A stretch of DNA of 64,000 nucleotides from Scytonema sp. UIC 10036 (GCF_009725235.1 NZ_WJFC01000007.1:1-64000), one strand, 5' to 3'. Shown: positions 24,893-34,474, counted from the first letter of the stretch. Notes: generated by a model from the letters alone, not told the origin. Numbers and translations: made by a program.

Positions 24893-25363
24893 CTAGCTTA
24901 GATAATGCTTAAAAAGCTGATTACACAAAGCTTTCAAAAAAGTTTTAGATAAAATTAGCCCACTAAGTACGGAAGAACCGGGAGCGTTTCTCTCTGCATA
25001 TGAACCATAGAAATCGCTGCTGATTAACACGGGATTGGATTGATTGTTCGACTGGGTAAAAGCAATAGTAGGATAGCTCATGCGTTGCGATTGCAAGCGA
25101 CTAAATGTTTCCTTCCCCTCTGTAACTCGCCACAGCTTAAAATCTGCAGCGCTTTTGCTAGCTAGGGTCTGACTATCAGGACTAAAAGCTAGAGATTGCA
25201 CTGCTTCGACAGTGATCGGTAACAGAAACACGGGATTATTTAGCAATTCGGACGGAAATTCTGCTCCCAATTGCAGAAGTACATCAGATGGAGTATTGGG
25301 ATTGCCAGCTACTGCCTGTGTCCCCCCGATGCTTTGGGGGGATGAAAGGGGGGTGTACTTCAT
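24893..25363 (-). pseudogene. Chimeric fragment: variant leucine-rich repeat plus WD40 piece
   Basis: The 156-residue frame begins in G/C-run repeat DNA. It then reads AVAGNPNTPSDVLLQLGAEF and PSELLNNPVFLLPI, which belongs to cyanobacterial leucine-repeat variant (NPNTP) proteins, and switches to SLAFSPDSQTLASKSAADFK followed by LWRVTEG, a WD40 blade. The tail is unrecognised. Neither half is complete and both families are large, so this looks like recombination debris rather than a designed fusion. Confidence 0.5.
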
Positions 25364-25481
25364 TTAGATGCAAAGCGCTGTAATATCCTGAAAACAACTT
25401 TTAACGGTTTCTTAAAAAGCATTTAGTTATGGTGCTGTAGTCTTATTGCTGTTTTCAAAATTTAGAGAGAGCAAATATCAA

Positions 25482-26219
25482 GTGAAGATTAACAGGCGTA
25501 CAATTATTACAGCGATCGCAGCTGCACCAGCATTTGCAGGTCTTTCTGCTCTTGTGTCAAAAGTTAAAGCTGAGGAAACAGGAAAGTTTGAAGTTTGGTT
25601 CATCAGGCATGGTGAAAGCGAAGTCAATGTCCTATCTGAGAGACCGGAACTACCTTCAGAATTACCTCCCGATGAAGGATTTACCTATCCTCTTACGATC
25701 AAAGGTATTCAGCAGGTAAAAGCGCTGGCTTCATCAATTCAAGATATTGATGTCTCCGCAATTTTCACATCAACTCGCTTGCGAACCGTTCAAACTGCAG
25801 ACGCAATATCTTTTGTGAAAAATCTTCCCATACAACTGGCTCCTCAAATTGTTGAAGTCAATTTTGGTACTGCTGCACTAAATTCTTCTGATTTCTCACA
25901 AATCTTTCAACTACTGACAGATTGGTTGGTCAACGAAGAATACGATAAAAAAGCACCAGAAGGAGAAAGTTACAACGATTTGCGATCGCGCTTCGTCCCA
26001 TTTGTCACAACGACAATCGAGCAGTATTCAAATATTCCCAAAGTCTTGATTTTTGTGGCGCATGGTGCGATCTTATCTACCATGTTACCTCTAATATTCA
26101 AAAACGTATCGAGACGATTTGCGCTGGCTAACATATTACCAAATACAGGAATTGTGAAAGGCGAACTGCTTCACGGGGATCTTATTTGTACGGATTGGAA
26201 TGGAGTTCAGCCCCTTTAA
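25482..26219 (+). CDS. Histidine phosphatase (phosphoglycerate-mutase-like), exported
   Basis: From GTG 25482, about 245 residues. N-terminal INRRTIITAIAAAPAFAGLS and ALVSKVKA is a signal peptide with an R-R pair, perhaps Tat-dependent. WFIRHGESEVN carries the catalytic RHG histidine; STRLRTVQTA holds the second phosphate-binding Arg; APEGESYNDLRSRF contains the acid residue and FVAHGAIL the second catalytic His. The enzyme should hydrolyse phosphate esters outside the cytoplasm; the substrate is unknown. A TTG at 25446 would lengthen the N-terminus by 12 residues; GTG gives a normal signal peptide, with AGAGAG 13 bases upstream. Confidence 0.85.
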   Translation: MKINRRTIITAIAAAPAFAGLSALVSKVKAEETGKFEVWFIRHGESEVNVLSERPELPSELPPDEGFTYPLTIKGIQQVKALASSIQDIDVSAIFTSTRLRTVQTADAISFVKNLPIQLAPQIVEVNFGTAALNSSDFSQIFQLLTDWLVNEEYDKKAPEGESYNDLRSRFVPFVTTTIEQYSNIPKVLIFVAHGAILSTMLPLIFKNVSRRFALANILPNTGIVKGELLHGDLICTDWNGVQPL

Positions 26220-26364
26220 TCTGTAAATAGCACCCAAAGTTCATGATGTTCCCGCAGATGCTTATGGCTTTGGGACTAAATTTCCCTATGTTGAAGAGTG
26301 TCATTTATCAACAGGAACGCTACATCTTAAAAGCCCCAGAGATGAATATTTCGAGAAACACATC

Positions 26365-26820
26365 TTAAAGCTTTTTTGTCATAAATACGCTATTTGGATC
26401 GTCAATGTATTCAGCAAAGGGACCCCGGTACTCGAACCCATATTTTATGTACAAAGCTCGTGCTGGGGCAAACTCTAGCATTGCTCCTGTTTCCAAATTC
26501 AGGCAATCGTAAGCACGCCGTTTGGCTTCTTGAATAATGTGTTCAAGAATTTTTGAGGCGACACCCTTATTGCGGTGAGCCTTGGCGGTACGCATTGATT
26601 TGACTTCACCACTTCTTGAGTCTAGTTCTTTTAGAGCTCCGCATCCTAGTAATTCGTCACCCTCCCAAGCCGACCAAAAAGTAATATCGGACGATCGCAA
26701 GGCAACTAAATCAAGAGCATGAACACTTTCGGGCGGTGTAATTTCATGCATATTTTCGAGATGTTCCTGGAGAAACTCAGCAATCTTTTTACCTGTCAGA
26801 TCGTCTTCGCGAATTTGCAA
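26365..26820 (-). CDS. GNAT family N-acetyltransferase
   Basis: 151 residues. GDELLGCGALKELDSRSGEVKSM is strand beta4-beta5, AHRNKGVASKILEHI the acetyl-CoA loop (R-x-x-G-x-A), LETGAMLEFAPARALYIKYGF the C-terminal motif. Closest in style to the small stand-alone acetyltransferases of the PhnO/YafP kind; substrate unknown. The ATG at 26820 is followed by MQIREDDLTGKKIAEFLQEH. The plus-strand frame ending just before it (26230-26430, VHDVPADAYGFGTKFPYV) looks like a lost gene tail that I do not recognise. Confidence 0.88.
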   Translation of the reverse strand: MQIREDDLTGKKIAEFLQEHLENMHEITPPESVHALDLVALRSSDITFWSAWEGDELLGCGALKELDSRSGEVKSMRTAKAHRNKGVASKILEHIIQEAKRRAYDCLNLETGAMLEFAPARALYIKYGFEYRGPFAEYIDDPNSVFMTKKL

Positions 26821-27347
26821 TCAACTCATCTCCTTGATTTGTTAGAAAATTCTACTCTGTAAAGGTTTACAAAACTTTTATCCTCCTTAAGCCGATCGCA
26901 AGCCCTATGTAGTAATGATATTTATTATTACAAAAAAATTATCAAAATCTAGCAATTAAGAGTAAAGACAAAAAAATCTTTCTTTAGGTAGGTTCAAAAA
27001 ATAATAATTTTAAATGAGCCAAAGAATATATAGGTGCAAGTCACCATAGCTTATGCAGTTGGCAATCTCTGGGTCTTCCTTCAACTTTGGAATATGAGAA
27101 CACCACACCCCACGACCTGAGTTCGACGCAAGAAAGAGCAGACCCACTGAATGCTGAGTTGTTCGATCGCATTTCTGCTGAGATTGGCGACGAGATTTTA
27201 GGTATACATGGAACCTTACTCCCCGCTGCCACAGAAATGTAGTCATTGAAACCTTTAAAAAAATCTACCCAGAAGCTTAATTTTCTGGAGTTTGGCAAGC
27301 GATATACTTTGGGAGATGACTGATAGTCCTTCGTCAAGGGGAGTTTA
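26821..27347. other. Intergenic region with an unrecognised coding-like tail
   Basis: On the plus strand at about 27075-27241 a start-less frame reads TLEYENTTPHDLSSTQERAD, PLNAELFDRISAEIGDEILG and ends LLPAATEM-stop. Its composition is protein-like and acidic, perhaps the 3' end of a lost gene, but I cannot name it. The rest is AT-rich. Confidence 0.35.
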
Positions 27348-29633
27348 ATGATCCATCTCGATCAATTGATTGCCACATTGATGCAGGTGGTAATAGAAAG
27401 TGCAGGAGCCGAAACGGGCGCTTTGGTTCTCCTGGAAGAGGATCAACTCACTGTAGTGGCTCAATGCAGTGGCAATAGACCGTGTGACCTGGAAAAGCTA
27501 GCTGTTGCTGACTGTGCAACCATTCCTGTCTCCGTCATTTACTCGGTAGAACGCACTCAAGAAACTCTAGTGTTTGAGGATGCAGTCAGCGAATCGTCTT
27601 TTTCAACCGATCCTTATATTCAACACCAACAGACGCGATCGCTCCTGTGTATGCCAATTCTCCAGCAAAGTCAGCCGATCGGTATCCTTTATCTAGAGAA
27701 CAATCTCACTACCGGAGTATTTACCAGCGATCGCTTGCAAGTTCTTAAACTGTTGATTGCTCAGGCAGCAATTTCATTAGAAAATGCTCGGCTGTATGAA
27801 CAATTAGCAGATTATTCCGAAATCCTGGAACGGAAAGTAGAAGAGCGAACTCAAGCTTTGCAGCAGGAGATCATCGATCGCGAACGAACAGAAAACGCAT
27901 TACGACAAAGTGAAGCAAATTATCGCAACCTGCTGCAAACAGCGAATTCAGTAATCATTCGCTACGATCCACAAGGACGGATTCGATACATCAACGATTA
28001 CGGGATAAAACTCCTCGGCTATGAAGAACATCAGATTGTAGGGCGTTCCTTATTTGAAACCATCATTCCAGACATCGAAACCTCTGGACGCGATGTTAAA
28101 CCCTTTATCCACGATTTACTTCGCAACCCCAAATTGTACCCGCAAGGCGAAGGTGAAAACCTGTGTCGAGATGGTCGGCGAGTTTGGGTTGCCTGGTCTA
28201 ATCAAGCTATTTTCAACGAACAGGGATCGTTAGTTGAAATCTTGTCGGTTGGCAATGACACCACCCAGCGTAAACAAGCAGAAGAGGCATTACAACGCAG
28301 TGAAGCCAAGTTCCGCACGATCTTTGAAAACTCACAGGTTGCCATCTACCGAACCCGCATCGGTGATGGCTTAATCCTCAACGCCAATCAATGCTTTGCG
28401 GATCTGTTTGGCTTTGATGCACCAGAGGAGATCATTGGTCTTGAACACACAACAGGCTATTGGGTCAATCTCAGCGATCGCCAACAAGGCATTGAGGTGA
28501 TGAAGCGGGACGGGGAAGTGCGAAGCTTTGAAGCACAGATGCGAAAACGAGATGGGACATTGTTTTGGGGACTTTTCTCTTCTTATTTGAATGCAGCTGA
28601 TGGCTACATCGAAGGAGTGATTGCGGATATTAGCGATCTCAAGCAGGCAGAAATAGCGTTGCAAGCCTCTGAAGCAGAACTGCGAGCGCTCTTTTCAGCC
28701 ATTCCCGATCCGCTGTGTGTTTTCAATGCTGAAGGGCAAGTGATCGGCGCAATCAAAGGAAATCCGTCCTATGGAGAGTTGTATAAAGAGGAGTATATTG
28801 GCAAAACCCTGCATCAACTCTATGCTACGGAACAAGCCGATGAATTCCTAAGTTACATTCAGCAGGTGTTGAGAACCCAACAAGTACTCACAGTTGAATA
28901 CAGCCAGTGGATAGCTGGACGAGAAATCTGGTTTTCGGCTCGCATTGCCCCGATTCGGCATGAGCAGGTGATTTGGTTAGCGCGAGATATTACGTTGCAA
29001 AAGCAAGCAGAAGCCGCCTCGATTCTGGAAGAACGCAACCGCATGGCACGCGAAATTCACGACACACTCGCTCAGGCGTTTACAGGTATTCTGGCTCAGG
29101 TCGGAGCGGCAAACCAGGTGCTAACGGATGATGTAGAAGCAACTCAGGCACACCTAGACCGGATCAAAGAATTGGCGCGAATTGGACTGTCTGAAGCGCG
29201 GCGATCGGTCGTCGCGCTCCGTCCTCAGCTTTTGGAGGAGGGCAGTTTACAGAGCGCTCTACATCGTCTCGTCGCTCAACTCAGAACTGCCGCAATGGAT
29301 ACCACTTTATATTACGAGATCAAGGGTGTGGTGTATGCTCTACCGACTGAAGTCGAGAATAACCTACTGCGGATTGGGCAGGAAGCATTGACCAATGCGA
29401 TTAGACACGCCAATGCTGATGAAATTCGGGTGGAGCTAGTCTACGATCGCAATCGGTTTTGCTTGCGAGTGAAAGACAATGGGCAGGGCTTTGGAGTTGG
29501 GAGCGTTCCATCCTCTGATGGTTTTGGTTTATTAGGCATGAGCGAACGAGCAGAGCGCATCGGCGCACAACTGACGATTGGGAGTCAACCCGGGCAAGGA
29601 ACAGAGATTATTGTCACCGTCAATCGGGAGTAG
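27348..29633 (+). CDS. GAF/PAS sensor histidine kinase (NarL partner type)
   Basis: 761 residues. A GAF domain (about 1-148, ending ISLENARLYEQL), a coiled linker, then three PAS domains (about 186-305, 320-440, 445-560; NYRNLLQTANSVIIRYD, KFRTIFENSQVAIYRTR, ELRALFSAIPDPLCVFN). HisKA_3 follows, with ERNRMAREIHDTLAQ and His571 as phosphorylation site, then the HATPase with NGQGFG and GFGLLGMSERAERIGA. The GAF start (IHLDQLIATLMQVV) equals the middle of much larger cyanobacterial multisensor kinases with an N-terminal protein-kinase/ATPase part, so this gene may be a 5'-shortened derivative. The response regulator starts 7 bp downstream, so the two form an operon and a two-component system. No membrane span is seen; sensing is probably cytoplasmic. 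Confidence 0.92.
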   Translation: MIHLDQLIATLMQVVIESAGAETGALVLLEEDQLTVVAQCSGNRPCDLEKLAVADCATIPVSVIYSVERTQETLVFEDAVSESSFSTDPYIQHQQTRSLLCMPILQQSQPIGILYLENNLTTGVFTSDRLQVLKLLIAQAAISLENARLYEQLADYSEILERKVEERTQALQQEIIDRERTENALRQSEANYRNLLQTANSVIIRYDPQGRIRYINDYGIKLLGYEEHQIVGRSLFETIIPDIETSGRDVKPFIHDLLRNPKLYPQGEGENLCRDGRRVWVAWSNQAIFNEQGSLVEILSVGNDTTQRKQAEEALQRSEAKFRTIFENSQVAIYRTRIGDGLILNANQCFADLFGFDAPEEIIGLEHTTGYWVNLSDRQQGIEVMKRDGEVRSFEAQMRKRDGTLFWGLFSSYLNAADGYIEGVIADISDLKQAEIALQASEAELRALFSAIPDPLCVFNAEGQVIGAIKGNPSYGELYKEEYIGKTLHQLYATEQADEFLSYIQQVLRTQQVLTVEYSQWIAGREIWFSARIAPIRHEQVIWLARDITLQKQAEAASILEERNRMAREIHDTLAQAFTGILAQVGAANQVLTDDVEATQAHLDRIKELARIGLSEARRSVVALRPQLLEEGSLQSALHRLVAQLRTAAMDTTLYYEIKGVVYALPTEVENNLLRIGQEALTNAIRHANADEIRVELVYDRNRFCLRVKDNGQGFGVGSVPSSDGFGLLGMSERAERIGAQLTIGSQPGQGTEIIVTVNRE

Positions 29634-29640
29634 CACTACA

Positions 29641-30270
29641 ATGAGCCAAGCCACGACAATTCGGGTTTTGATTGCGGACGATCATGCCATTTTTCGGCAA
29701 GGATTAGCTACAATTATTAACCGTGACCCAGATATGAGGGTGATTGCACAAGCCGAAAATGGGGAACAGGCGATCGCCGCCTTTGGGGAACACCAACCGG
29801 ATGTAACGCTGATGGATCTCCGAATGCCTGAAGTTGAAGGAGTTGCAGCCATCGGTACAATTCGTGCCACCGCTAAATCTGCTCGGATTATTATACTGAC
29901 AACGTATGATAGTGACGAAGACATTTATCGGGGATTGCAAGCAGGTGCAAAAGGATACCTGTTGAAAGAAACTGAACCTGACGAGCTTCTGAATGCGATT
30001 CGTACCGTTCATCGGGGTCAGCAGTATATTCCGCCTGATGTGGGAGCAAAGTTGGCACAGCGCCTCAGCAATCCAGAACTGAGTGAAAGAGAACTAGAAG
30101 TACTCCGCTCACTGGCACAGGGAATGAGTAATGCGGATATTGCGGCGGCTTTGAGTATTGGTGAAGGCACAGTTAAATCTCATGTTAATCGGATTTTGAA
30201 TAAGTTAGATGTCAGCGATCGCACTCAAGCTGTGATTGTTGCCGTTAAACGCGGCATTGTCAGTTTATAG
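29641..30270 (+). CDS. NarL/FixJ-type response regulator
   Basis: 210 residues from ATG 29641 (GGGAGTAGC upstream). Receiver domain 1-120: acidic pair in IADDHAIFRQG, phosphoacceptor Asp59 in LMDLRMP, Thr in ILTTYDSD and Lys in YLLKE. A LuxR-type HTH lies at about 148-205 (LSERELEVLRSLAQGMSNAD, GTVKSHVNRILNKLDV). It is phosphorylated by the histidine kinase encoded just upstream and presumably activates genes nearby, but no target site can be shown. Parts of this gene, with an identical internal deletion, are duplicated at 34039 and 38452. Confidence 0.93.
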   Translation: MSQATTIRVLIADDHAIFRQGLATIINRDPDMRVIAQAENGEQAIAAFGEHQPDVTLMDLRMPEVEGVAAIGTIRATAKSARIIILTTYDSDEDIYRGLQAGAKGYLLKETEPDELLNAIRTVHRGQQYIPPDVGAKLAQRLSNPELSERELEVLRSLAQGMSNADIAAALSIGEGTVKSHVNRILNKLDVSDRTQAVIVAVKRGIVSL

Positions 30271-30295
30271 GGTGTACTTTCGATCAAATTGAGAT

Positions 30296-30311
30296 TCTAA
30301 CTTAAGTTAGA
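30296..30311. promoter_or_regulatory. 16-bp perfect palindrome downstream of the regulator
   Basis: TCTAACTTAAGTTAGA is fully palindromic, 25 bp after the regulator stop. The duplicate near 34275 has one changed base (TCTAACTTGAGTTAGA). An operator-like site or a weak terminator stem; no T-run follows. Confidence 0.35.
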
Positions 30312-30381
30312 GTCAGCCTTGTACTCCGCGATGGCAGGGTTATTCTATCAATTTATACTGTAAAAATTTTAACTTGCTATA

Positions 30382-30534
30382 GACGACAGCTTGAAGGCGA
30401 TCGCCTATATTGAATCTATGCAAACGGATTTTGCGATCGCGGACATTGCCTTACAAGTCGGCTTCTCCAGCCAAAGCCATTTGACACAATAGTTTAAGCG
30501 ATTCACAGGCATGACACCAAAACAGGTGCGCTAA
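30382..30534 (+). pseudogene. AraC-family regulator, C-terminal HTH remnant
   Basis: The frame reads AIAYIESMQTDFAIADIALQ, VGFSSQSHLTQ, a TAG stop at 30490-30492, then FKRFTGMTPKQVR and TAA. This is the second HTH of AraC/XylS regulators (..VGFSSQSHLTQ.FKRFTGMTP). The 5' part is absent and a nonsense codon splits what is left. A shorter copy of its first bases follows the regulator duplicate at about 34380-34405. Confidence 0.75.
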
Positions 30535-30658
30535 CTCTATAAGACTCTGACAAATCGCCATGAGAATCACCAAAGCAGTCAATTATTGAGACTTACTTCA
30601 CTTCGGATCGGATAGGTAGAACATTACAGAACTAGAAATCATGGAGTTATTTCACATT

Positions 30659-30748
30659 ATGGAACAAACACTTGAACTAGAAAATAAGGTTGCCTTAGTA
30701 ACTGGAGGAACAACGGGAATTGGTCGAGCAACCGCGATCGCAACGTGA
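30659..30748 (+). pseudogene. 5' fragment of an SDR oxidoreductase
   Basis: MEQTLELENKVALVTGGTTG and IGRATAIAT, then TGA. TGGxxxGIG is the Rossmann NAD(P) motif of short-chain dehydrogenases. Only 29 codons survive. It is one of three SDR 5' ends in this region. Confidence 0.75.
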
Positions 30749-31044
30749 AAGCTAATTGCTTCTAAATGATTGATCAAAATTAAGTACGCATAAGCGAGGC
30801 AACTAGCAAATATCGATCGAAGTTAGCAAAGCGTAGTTCAGTCTCGTGAGAAGGTGCTGAAAAAACTTGGTGAAAACAACGTAATTAATTTTGTTTACCT
30901 ACTTGCGATCGGTTAACTCAAGTAGTTACGGTCAACTATTTTTTTACGTAGGTCAATGACATGTTCAAAACTACAAAATTACAAGAATTACTGGAATTCA
31001 ACCTCTTTGGATTTCGACTCTCATTTCAAAAGATAAAGATATCG

Positions 31045-33192
31045 ATGCGCCGCGCAACCCTTTTCGCAATCACGCTACTCTTTACCACCCATTTCGCCTC
31101 CGTTTGCTCGGAGTCTACAACAATGATGCCTACTACAATCAACTATCCTGAAACCAAGCGAGTCGATGTCGTCGAGCAACATTTCGGACAGGCGATCGCT
31201 GACCCCTATCGCTGGTTAGAAAACGATGTCCGCAACGATCAGGAAGTCGCCGCCTGGGTCGAATCGCAAAACAAAGTTACCAACGCTCATCTTAATACGC
31301 TGCCCGGTCGAGAGATTTTCAAAGATCGGCTGAAACAGTTGTATAACTATGAGCGATTCACCCTTCCGGTCAAAAAGGGTGGACGGTATTTCTACCTCCA
31401 TAATTCTGGACTTCAGAACCAACGAGTTCTCTATGTCCGCGACAGCGTGGATGGTGCAGGGCGTGTGCTAATCGATCCAAACAGTTGGGCAGAGGACGGG
31501 GCGACTGCCCTTGCCGAATGGTCAGTATCTGACGACGGTAAGCGCGTGGCATATGCCGTGCAGGATGGTGGCACGGACTGGCGCACGATTCGGGTACTGG
31601 ACGTAGACACGGGCAAGGTCCTCGACGATGAGGTTAAATGGGCGAGGTTTACCAGCATCGCCTGGACTCAGGACGGATCTGGCTTTTTCTACAGCCGTTA
31701 CCCTGAACCAGAAGAGGGCACCGAGTCCCAAGCAAGCGTAGACAACCATGCCGTCTATTTTCATGCGCTCGGCACTCCCCAGGCGAACGATCGCCTGGTC
31801 TATGACACCCCAGATCACCCAGCCATGCTGCATAACTTAAGCATCACTGAAGACGGGCGTTATCTTGCGATCGCTTCTACGCCCGTTTCAGCAACCAACA
31901 CACTGACTGTGGTGGATCTCCAGAGCGCTGATTGGCAGCCGCGCAAGCTGGTCGATAATCTTGATCATCAATGGGGTGTCGTCGGCAATGTGGGGACAAA
32001 GCTCTTTCTCAGAACCACTCAGGACGCGCCGCGCTTCAAGGTCGTGATGATGGACATCGCCCCTGCCAATCCGGTGATCACGGATGTAGTGCCTCAGCAG
32101 GATTCGGTTCTGCTCAATGCGTCGCTGGTTGCTGGACGGTTGCTGATCTCCTATCTGGCTGACGTAAAAACGGAAGTTCGACGCTATACGCTGGATGGCA
32201 AGGCTGATGGTGTGGTGCAGCTACCCGGTATTGGCACCGCTGGCGGTTTTAAGGGCAACCAGAGCGACCCGGAAACCTTCTTTGTCTTCACCAGCTTTAA
32301 CGCTCCAGACGTGATTTATCGATACGATGTCGCCAGCAACAGGTTGCGGGTGTGGGCACAACCCAAGGTGGCGATCGATCTCAACCAGATCGCAGTCGAA
32401 CAGCAATTCTACAACTCGAAGGATGCCACCCGTGTCCCGATGTTTATCGTCCGACGCAAGGATGTGACCCGTCCGGCACCGACCCTGCTCTATGCCTATG
32501 GAGGATATGGAATTCCCATGCTTCCCGCTTTCTCGCCGGATGCTCTGGGATGGGTCGAACAGGGCGGAGTGTACGCGATCGCCAATATTCGCGGTGGCTC
32601 CGAATATGGCATGGCATGGCACGAAGCAGGTCGTCGTCAGAACAAGCAAAACGTCTTCGACGATTTCATTGCGGCGGGCGAGTATCTCAAGGCGCTCTTA
32701 ATCACGTCACAAGACGGCTTGGCGATTCAGGGTGGATCGAATGGCGGACTCCTGATCGGCGCAGTGGTCAATCAGCGACCGGATCTGTTCGCCGCTGCAC
32801 TGCCCCAAGTCGGGGTCATGGACATGCTCCGCTTCGACCAGTTCACCAGCGGAAAAACATGGGTAGACGAGTTTGGCTCTCCAGCACAGGAAGCGGATTT
32901 CCGTAACCTCTTGAGCTATTCGCCCTATCACAACATCAAGTCTGGCAAGGCATATCCCGCGATCCTTGCTACCACTGCCGACACAGACGATCGCGTGGTG
33001 CCGGGACACACTTTCAAATATGTCGCCGCGCTCCAAGCAGCGGATATTGGTGACAAGCCCCACCTTGCCCGCATTGAAACGCGGGCGGGACATGGAGCGG
33101 GCAAGCCCACCGACAAGATCATCGAGGAAACGGCAGATATGTGGGCTTTTGCGGCTCACTGGACGGGGCTGGATGTCGGCGATGGGAAATAA
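31045..33192 (+). CDS. Prolyl oligopeptidase family serine peptidase (S9A), exported
   Basis: 715 residues from ATG 31045. The N-terminus MRRATLFAITLLFTTHFASV is a signal peptide, so action is periplasmic or extracellular. An N-terminal beta-propeller (about 60-430; starts with DPYRWLENDVRNDQEVAAWV) gates the alpha/beta hydrolase domain, whose triad is Ser565 in GGSNGG, an Asp near 649 in TADTDDRVVPGH and a His near 683 in RAGHGAG. Such enzymes cut short peptides after proline. G+C is clearly above the neighbouring genes and the protein style is proteobacterial, so recent transfer is likely. An ATG at 30961 would add 28 residues and bury the signal peptide. Confidence 0.92.
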   Translation: MRRATLFAITLLFTTHFASVCSESTTMMPTTINYPETKRVDVVEQHFGQAIADPYRWLENDVRNDQEVAAWVESQNKVTNAHLNTLPGREIFKDRLKQLYNYERFTLPVKKGGRYFYLHNSGLQNQRVLYVRDSVDGAGRVLIDPNSWAEDGATALAEWSVSDDGKRVAYAVQDGGTDWRTIRVLDVDTGKVLDDEVKWARFTSIAWTQDGSGFFYSRYPEPEEGTESQASVDNHAVYFHALGTPQANDRLVYDTPDHPAMLHNLSITEDGRYLAIASTPVSATNTLTVVDLQSADWQPRKLVDNLDHQWGVVGNVGTKLFLRTTQDAPRFKVVMMDIAPANPVITDVVPQQDSVLLNASLVAGRLLISYLADVKTEVRRYTLDGKADGVVQLPGIGTAGGFKGNQSDPETFFVFTSFNAPDVIYRYDVASNRLRVWAQPKVAIDLNQIAVEQQFYNSKDATRVPMFIVRRKDVTRPAPTLLYAYGGYGIPMLPAFSPDALGWVEQGGVYAIANIRGGSEYGMAWHEAGRRQNKQNVFDDFIAAGEYLKALLITSQDGLAIQGGSNGGLLIGAVVNQRPDLFAAALPQVGVMDMLRFDQFTSGKTWVDEFGSPAQEADFRNLLSYSPYHNIKSGKAYPAILATTADTDDRVVPGHTFKYVAALQAADIGDKPHLARIETRAGHGAGKPTDKIIEETADMWAFAAHWTGLDVGDGK

Positions 33193-33247
33193 ACGGGTAT
33201 GAAGCAACACAGGAAATTAACATGCAGTAAAAAATCGATTTCTTTTG

Positions 33248-33307
33248 ATGTTTTTGGCGATCGCAGGCTTAGCGCTGGGCGGATGTCAGCGTTTTTCCAC
33301 TCCCTAA
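33248..33307 (+). pseudogene. Lipoprotein signal-peptide remnant
   Basis: MFLAIAGLALGGCQRFSTP then stop: a hydrophobic core and LGGC lipobox with nothing after it. After it, to 33399, a start-less frame (KPVLGVFYVPVDMPHALHAL) is unrecognised. Probably decayed. Confidence 0.4.
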
Positions 33308-33449
33308 GAAACCTGTCCTAGGCGTATTTTATGTTCCTGTGGATATGCCTCATGCGCTTCATGCTCTAGAAAACCTTGCATTTCCATACACCTGAAGTTT
33401 CACAACTCAAGCAGGAACGTTTACTTCAAACAGAACTAGGAGAGTCATC

Positions 33450-33908
33450 ATGCAATCTACAACATCTCTAAATTCAACGTTTCACACCTTTTTCATGCTG
33501 TCTAAAGTCCTCTTCGTAACCGCACTGACAGGCGGATTGATTGCGGTTTCGCTAGTGAATCGGGCGATCGCCACAACCATACCCCCTCAAGAACCGCCCA
33601 TTTTAGTAGCAACTGCCTACACCGATCTCACGCTACCTACACTGCAATACGGCGATCGCGGCAGAAGCGTTCAACTGTTACAGCAAATTCTTTTAGACAA
33701 TGGATTTTTGGGAGCCGCAGGAGTCAGGCTAGGAAATCCGTCTGGTGCAGTTGTGGATGGCGTATTTGGTTCAATTACACAGTCTGCGGTGAGAGATTTG
33801 CAGCAACGCTACCGCATTTCAGCAACAGGGCAAGTGAACCCTGTGACCTGGGAAGTGTTAGATATGCAGGAAAATCCTTACCGATCGCCGCTTCCCTGGA
33901 AACAGTAA
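33450..33908 (+). CDS. Secreted peptidoglycan-binding domain protein
   Basis: 152 residues, ATG 33450 preceded by AGGAGAGTCATC, a strong ribosome site. Hydrophobic segment at about 15-38 (FFMLSKVLFVTALTGGLIAV) serves as signal peptide or anchor. Residues about 62-140 form one PG_binding_1 domain: LQYGDRGRSVQLLQQILLDN, DGVFGSITQSAVRDLQQRY and VNPVTWEVL. This three-helix domain binds cell-wall peptide stems. No enzyme domain is attached. It is likely an envelope protein; partner unknown. It is common in cyanobacteria in this stand-alone form. Confidence 0.9.
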   Translation: MQSTTSLNSTFHTFFMLSKVLFVTALTGGLIAVSLVNRAIATTIPPQEPPILVATAYTDLTLPTLQYGDRGRSVQLLQQILLDNGFLGAAGVRLGNPSGAVVDGVFGSITQSAVRDLQQRYRISATGQVNPVTWEVLDMQENPYRSPLPWKQ

Positions 33909-33925
33909 TTTTTCATCAGCCTGAA

Positions 33926-33964
33926 GATGAACAAGTGAGTGAGCATTCCACTTACTTGTTCATC
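33926..33964 (+). terminator. Hairpin downstream of the peptidoglycan-binding gene
   Basis: GATGAACAAGTGAGTG pairs with CACTTACTTGTTCATC (one G-T pair), loop AGCATTC. The stem is long but no T-run follows, so termination may be weak or the hairpin may protect the mRNA 3' end. Confidence 0.5.
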
Positions 33965-34038
33965 TGAAATCCATGACAGATTTGGGTGAATTTCATAAAC
34001 AGAGATTATTGTCACCGTCAATCGGGAGTAGCACTACA

Positions 34039-34251
34039 ATGAGCCAAGCCACGACAATTCGGGTTTTGATTGCGGACGATCATGCCATTTTTCGGCAAGG
34101 ATTAGCGACAATTATTAACCGTGACCCAGATATGAGGGTGATTGCACAAGCCGAAAATGGGGAATAGGCGATAAGCTGGGTACAGCTTGCGCTTCGCGAA
34201 CGCACTCAAGCTGTGATTGTTGCCGTTAAACGCGGCATTGTCAGTTTATAG
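34039..34251 (+). pseudogene. Response regulator copy with internal deletion (copy 2)
   Basis: The block 33994-34405 repeats 29604-29780 joined to 30220-30425: end of the kinase gene, start of the regulator (MSQATTIRVLIADDHAIFRQ), then GAATAG in place of GAACAG. About 25 unrelated bases (AAGCTGGGTACAGCTTGCGC) follow, then the last regulator codons (AVIVAVKRGIVSL). The receiver's Asp and most of the HTH are deleted and a TAG is present at the junction. Non-functional. Confidence 0.85.
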
Positions 34252-34474
34252 GATGTACTTGCGATGGAATTCGGATTCTAACTTGAGTTAGAGCCAACCT
34301 TCTATTTTGGGATAGAACGGTTGCTCCATCGATTTATAGTGGAAAAAATTTAACTGATTGTAGACGACAACTTAAAGTCAATTGTATATATTGAATTTAT
34401 GTAAATCGTGTTCGAGTAAATTAACTGAGCAACTTAATTGCAAGATTTTAGTTTGCTTGTACAGATGTAAAAAG

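Larger units (their letters stand above)
30271..31044. other. Spacer with two gene remnants and a palindrome
   Basis: Contains the palindrome 30296-30311, an AraC-type remnant (30382-30534) and an SDR 5' remnant (30659-30748). The remainder (30749-31044) is AT-rich; the peptidase frame can extend upstream to an ATG at 30961. Confidence 0.55.

Noticed and set aside
27041..27337. Minus-strand 98-codon frame before the histidine kinase
   Set aside because: The plus strand in the same place shows better protein-like sequence (ERADPLNAELFDRISAEIGD), so the minus frame is probably a shadow.
31216..33210. Several long antisense frames opposite the prolyl oligopeptidase
   Set aside because: High G+C in the sense gene creates open antisense frames; none has motifs or a ribosome site.
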